From assembly GCA_028274465.1 (NCBI GenBank), contig CM051455.1, positions 53,214,738-53,278,737 on the forward strand: a stretch of DNA of 64,000 nucleotides, given 5' to 3'. Shown in pieces: positions 59,460 to 64,000 of the stretch. The stretch is from Plantago ovata (taxonomy: Eukaryota > Streptophyta > Magnoliopsida > Lamiales > Plantaginaceae). Both the position numbers and the translations under genes were made by a program. Each line of letters starts with the position of its first letter. Within the stretch, counting starts at the first letter, position 1. Below the pieces are notes generated by a model. The model had not been told where the DNA came from, did no database searches, and was given only the letters and a program-made list of their open reading frames with translations.

Positions 59460-62400
59460 TCAAGCGCCGGTTGCATATGAGCGGGTCCATTCCTTGGCTG
59501 CAGGTGAATGAGGTGATGAACAATGTGACTTAATGGAAGAAGACGGAGACGAAACAAATTAGAAACAGAATCATTTCATTATGATGTAGGGCGGGCACAT
59601 AAGTGCACAAGTACCATTTTTGCCTCAATTTACCTGTTTCGACAGCTTCAGTTTCATTTGATTTCCAGTGCTTAGCAATATTCTCAGAAAGAGGATCATC
59701 AGGGTTTGGTGCACTAAGAAGAGCTTGAATGCTGAATCAAACAAAATAATATACGATTAATATAATCCAAGTATGGAGCCTAACTTTAGGACGAACCAAC
59801 ATATGTTTATAAAGAGTACCACAATGGTATGTGCGCATATAAATTCTAAGAATGAATGAGAAATTTTTACTAATCTGGAAATCATGAGAACTAGGAGAAA
59901 AGGCAAAAATAGGTGAGAGAAAATACAAGCATCACCTCAGTAATACAGTTCTTATCTGGAGGGCTGGACTCCACTTATCTTTCAATATATCAAGGCATAT
60001 CCTACCAAGCTGCATGAAGAAGACAGGTTAGAGAAACAATGAGAACATGCATAACAGTCTGTCCCAAAGAACAAACTAAAAATGACGATCTAAACTGAGA
60101 TGGTACTGAAGTCTGGACCATTGATACTTGCCTTGTCAATGTTTGGATGGTATATTTTAGTGAGGAAGCGGACCTGGACAAAGCATGTAGAGTAATTCAT
60201 TAAGCGTGAATAAAAGGATAAGACAGTGCTATACATAATACATCTAATAAAGAATAAATCCACGGATATGCAAATTCCCCAACATTAATGAAAAATGTCA
60301 GTAAATAATGATTCATATTGCCTAATAAGTATTAAGGTGATAGATCGCAATTGGCCTCCACTCTAGTGATAGATACAAAGCGAAAATAACTAGAATATGC
60401 ATTTGTTTCATTTGCTCCATGTGGGTACTTTAAATTTCATGAACTACAACCCAAAACAATCAAAATAAATAAGTCGAGCACAGGAAGTAAAACTCTTGAA
60501 AGGATTAATCAGCTCAGGAAAATGGTATTACACTCATTACTCAAAGTGACATTACACATGAATACTCCATTAGGAAATTCAGAAAGTGGATTGTTTTGTT
60601 AAGAAAGTGATTAATTAGCATAACTTAATAAAGAAGAATGATCACATAAGCGGACAAACTGATTCTTCAATGAGATTACCTTGGGAGGTGCCATTGGATA
60701 TTCTTCTGGTAGGAAAAGTTCCAGTTTGAATACACCTCCTTTTATATAGGAAACAGAAAAGCATAAGTTTCGATATCAAGTTCAGAAATAACACAGGGAT
60801 AGCAATGAAAGGAAGATAAGAACACGCTTCATGATTAGATTATACTACAATATATTGTATGCCTAGTTAGGTTTCAACAGTAATGCTGAAAACCACCAAA
60901 AATCAGTTTTTGACAGTTTCACCAGATAATGTGGACGATACATGAGTCGGATTTACAGTTTATTTCTTCTTCAAGTTATGGAAGTATATTTTTTCAACTG
61001 ACATTTATATTGTTCGATTCAAAGCTCATACATCAGAAATCACAAAACACAGTAAAATCATGTCTTGTTATATCTTCAGGCCTAATAAAACTAGGACATA
61101 ATCACTTTCAAACCCACTTCTGACATGGGATAAACTAATTTTCCTACAGGTTAAATGTATGTAGTTTCCATCAAGATACAACGAGTTTTTATTCAGTGCT
61201 TTAATGCCACAATACATTGACTAGGCTATAAAACAACCTGCAGTTTTCCAGTATGTCACAAAATGCCGGGCAATTATTGCATTATATGAATCTCTGTAAG
61301 TTGATTTATTTATTGATGCATAATATGAATATTCAGAATTCTTCATATGATAATTAAGAACAAATTTAACGTGGTAAAAACCACAGAATAGTAATAATCA
61401 ATTAATTTTGGTGACGTCAAGCAACCTATGATTTTGAAGTGTACAATGTAGGGAATAGAACCGGTCAAAAAAATAGTCATTAGTCATAGATGAAAATATG
61501 ACATGTTAAAGCTAGATGCTCAATTTATGAATATACACGGAAAACTTATTATTAAGGATTCTGGGGTTCGGACCAGTTAATGACCCAGAACATAGATCAC
61601 AGTGCTCAAGGGGCATGCATGCATGTGAATCTTTACTTGAGAAAAATATAGTCCATAATGCATCGATCCTGCACTATGTCGTTAGAGTGACTGGTCACTA
61701 GTGTGATGTGTTGAATAAATGCGTGATTACTCAAGTTCGTAACTTGTTCTTTTTTCAACCCTACCCGTACCCCCACCCCCACCCCCTGCCCAAAAAGCTT
61801 CCCAAGATTATAGTGAAATCATCCGCATACAAAATTACTAATCAAGAGTCTGGAAAACCACTAATTCTCCATGGAATCATCCCTAAATTCAATCTTCAGT
61901 CGCAACTTCTATGTTTTTAACACCATCCAATATCACTAGTATCACAATTAGTTCTCGATAGAAATTCACTGATTGATCAAAATAGAATGTTACAATTCAC
62001 AGAAACACATGGCAAGAAGTTCATCACTGTTTACAAGACAAGTTCTAGCTGACATGCTAACCTCCACGGAAACTCAACATCACACATCATGGCAAGATCA
62101 AAAGTAATATGATATGTTCCCGACAACCTTACAAGTTTAGTCCTAAGCATTCGATGCATGAACGATACCAAATTTTCAAAGAGAGGCTCTCTCTACTATT
62201 AACTACATCAATACAACAATTCCTATTCCAACTCTCACACCTCAAAGCACAAAAATATATGGTTAACAAATAAGCATGTGGCCATGTTATAAGATGTAAC
62301 TTGCCTTCATAAGGAGACTGGCTTGGGCCAAGTATCATCACATTAAAATAGCGCATATTCTCTTCCGAGGGTGAGGCACTGATTCCAGGAGCTGTCATGA

Positions 62401-62893
62401 TACCAATTACCAAATGGAATTAAACAAAATGTAGCAATGCTCCGATATTAAATTAAATAATAAAACATGATAGCAGCCTATCCTAAAGTATCTGATTAGC
62501 AATGTTAAATCAACATCCAATTACGAATACAGTTTTTCAGAATTGCGAAACAAATTAACAAACTAGAGTGAACTAACACATGAATAACCTATAAAAGCGT
62601 TCAACGATCTATTAAGATGATACAATTACTCGATCCAAATAAGTGTCTCGAAGAAACAGAACAAGCAGCTACAGATAGAGACTAAAATCGAAGATACGCA
62701 TAAATAGAGAATTGAAAAGGAAGAGAAAATCACCTGGTTCACTGAGGAGCCGTTGAGTTTCCTGTAAAGTGTAAGAAGCAAAGGAAAACAAGTTAGGTAT
62801 TTCAAGCGTTAATAATTGTCGGATCGAAGAGAGTGAACCTGAGAGGTTGAAGGAAACCTTGATTATCCGTCTGGGTAAATTGCTATTCGCCAT
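59460..62893 (-). CDS. UBC36: Ubiquitin-conjugating enzyme E2, Ubc13 type (UBC35/36 orthologue)
   Basis: Eight exons on the - strand: 62893-62858, 62761-62734, 62391-62305, 60738-60680, 60173-60132, 60009-59936, 59731-59634, 59497-59460. Together they give 462 nt and 153 residues, the exact size of Arabidopsis UBC35/36. Start [20 protein letters not shown], then [16 protein letters not shown]. The active-site region is [20 protein letters not shown] with the HPN motif and the catalytic cysteine in GRICLD. End: SYATGA. Ubc13 pairs with a Uev/MMZ partner to make K63-linked ubiquitin chains in DNA-damage tolerance, iron response and immunity; this is family knowledge. Two introns, after exons 3 and 5, start with GC (AAG/GCAAGT) in place of GT; the others are GT-AG. 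UBC35 and UBC36 cannot be told apart here. No damage seen. Confidence 0.96.
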
Positions 62894-63700
62894 GGATGAT
62901 TGTTGAAGAGAAGAAGGGACAATGGAGAAAAAGTAGAAAAGATTTGGGTGAACAGAACAAATGATATTGATATGATATGATATGCGATCGCTGAGGGTTT
63001 AATAGTTCCTTTTTTTATTGCGTTTTTGCATAATTATATTGCTTTCTAGTTCCATAGCTTGCATTATTTCAGAAAAATACCCCGTAACTAAGTTATATTT
63101 CACGGTGTCTGTGAGACCGTGAGCTAGAAAGGTTCCACTCGACTCAATTATAGTAGCATAGTAGTTTAAAACTAACTCTGACTCAATAATAATAACATAG
63201 CAGTTTAAAACTCTAATAGTTGAGAATTTATTGGAGGTTACAAGGAAATAAGTAATGAAAACTTGTAATTGGTTGGGTGAGTGACACGTACGTACAAAGA
63301 GAGATATACATCTATGAATCTATGACATAAAACGAGCAACATACTAACTTTAGTATAGCTCATAAAGTATAAATTTCTAGCTAGAACTAGTAAACGTAAT
63401 ATACATAATATGACTTTCCATGTTCTTGATTTAGTCCGATTTTGGCTTGAGTTATGACATGGACTTTAGTTGTTTGGTATTCTATATTACTGATACAACC
63501 TTTAAGATGAACGTGTATGTTTAACTATTTTGACCAAAGAAGAGTAGATACGTGTTCTAAAAAACTCTTAGTTAACCGATAGACGGCTTTTTTTCTTTGA
63601 TTCCACCTCTCATGTTTATTTTTACTTCTTAAAGCAACGAAATTTATTCTATTCCGTTAGCCTTGATTAGAATTGTTGGGTCAATTCGTCACCCCCCAAC
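62894..63700. other. Upstream region of the E2 gene
   Basis: Contains a short GATAT microsatellite (62966-62984) and AT-rich DNA. No further gene seen. Confidence 0.4.
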
Positions 63701-63923
63701 TCGCTAGTGAGTTTGATATACTAGACGAGGGGGTGGTTAAGGTTTGGTATGGCCATAACAAGGTGTGGTTCGAACATGCTTTTACACTTCTCTGGATATG
63801 GGTTGAGTTCTCGGTTTGGATTTTTCTTTTTTGTGCATTCCTTATGCACTTGAGTCTTTGTGTACTTGTACTTTATGATTTTTTTATCTTTAATAAATGT
63901 TTGCTGATTCAAAAAAAAAAAAA
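63701..63923 (+). mobile_element. LINE-type 3' end with A tail
   Basis: The stretch ends in TTTTTTATCTTTAATAAATG, then GATTC and a run of 14 A (63910-63923), the form of a retroposed 3' end. The frame before it (WYGHNKVWFEHAF...) has no motif I know. A similar tail form lies at 48590-48775. Confidence 0.4.
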
Positions 63924-64000
63924 AGCATACTTGAAAATTAAGTCACCTCAACAACTACATTTAGTCTCAATTACCGAGCTGATCATCTGATTTCTTCCTA

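Noticed and set aside
61708-61920. 70-codon frame with a C-rich run (CCCACCCCCACCCCC)
   Set aside because: It lies inside the large third intron of the E2 gene and its content is simple-sequence driven.

Overview
The window looks like nuclear DNA from a eudicot plant. Genes carry many short GT-AG introns (and two GC-AG introns), intergenic DNA is AT-rich, and plant transposon families (Stowaway, PIF/Harbinger, MULE, LINE, LTR) are common. The ketol-acid reductoisomerase has a plastid-type leader, and the receptor kinases belong to the plant LRR-RLK subfamily XII. The order Lamiales is my guess from the general look of the genes and transposon relics; it is not demonstrated. No database search was possible. 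All exon boundaries come from reading splice sites and checking that exon phases add up.

Layout. 1-3.2 kb: AT-rich DNA with a decayed LINE and a small inverted repeat. 3.2-6.6 kb: a complete ten-exon gene for plastid ketol-acid reductoisomerase (branched-chain amino acid synthesis). 8.4-58.6 kb: a tandem cluster of LRR receptor-like kinases, all on the + strand and all on one plan: signal peptide, LRRNT, roughly two dozen LRRs, one transmembrane helix, and a non-RD kinase (HCD in place of HRD). Three copies read as intact (8379-11776, 13412-16949, 18890-22299). Two are nearly complete but carry one or two single-base deletions (26352-29732, 55138-58553). Two are heavily damaged (31353-34026, 46602-52170). 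One is a 5' stub (17115-17641), and there are several shorter relics. Three tRNA-Gly(GCC) genes on the - strand sit inside the cluster, each in a copied flank, and a piece of the same tRNA lies exactly at the break of the 17.1 kb stub. 59.5-62.9 kb: a complete eight-exon - strand gene for a Ubc13-type ubiquitin-conjugating enzyme (UBC35/36). Pieces of this gene also lie at 23.6-24.1 and 25.9-26.3 kb among receptor-kinase debris, so the cluster has exchanged DNA with its neighbour.

The most unusual part is 36,466-43,849. Two direct repeats that start TG and end CA, flanked by a 5-bp duplication (CATGC), bracket 7.4 kb that is inserted in an older transposon-like reading frame. The interior holds two broken antisense copies of a MOB1 (Hippo/MEN kinase activator) gene. 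Next to one of them is an array of six ~616-bp direct repeats that seems to have grown from the same MOB1 intron/exon region. I read this as a non-autonomous LTR element that carries captured and amplified host-gene sequence.

How the genes work together: the receptor kinases are candidates for pattern-recognition receptors of the FLS2/EFR/Xa21 class, and Ubc13-type E2 enzymes make K63-linked ubiquitin chains. Ketol-acid reductoisomerase is a housekeeping enzyme. The two housekeeping genes flank the fast-evolving receptor cluster; no functional link between them is shown by the sequence.
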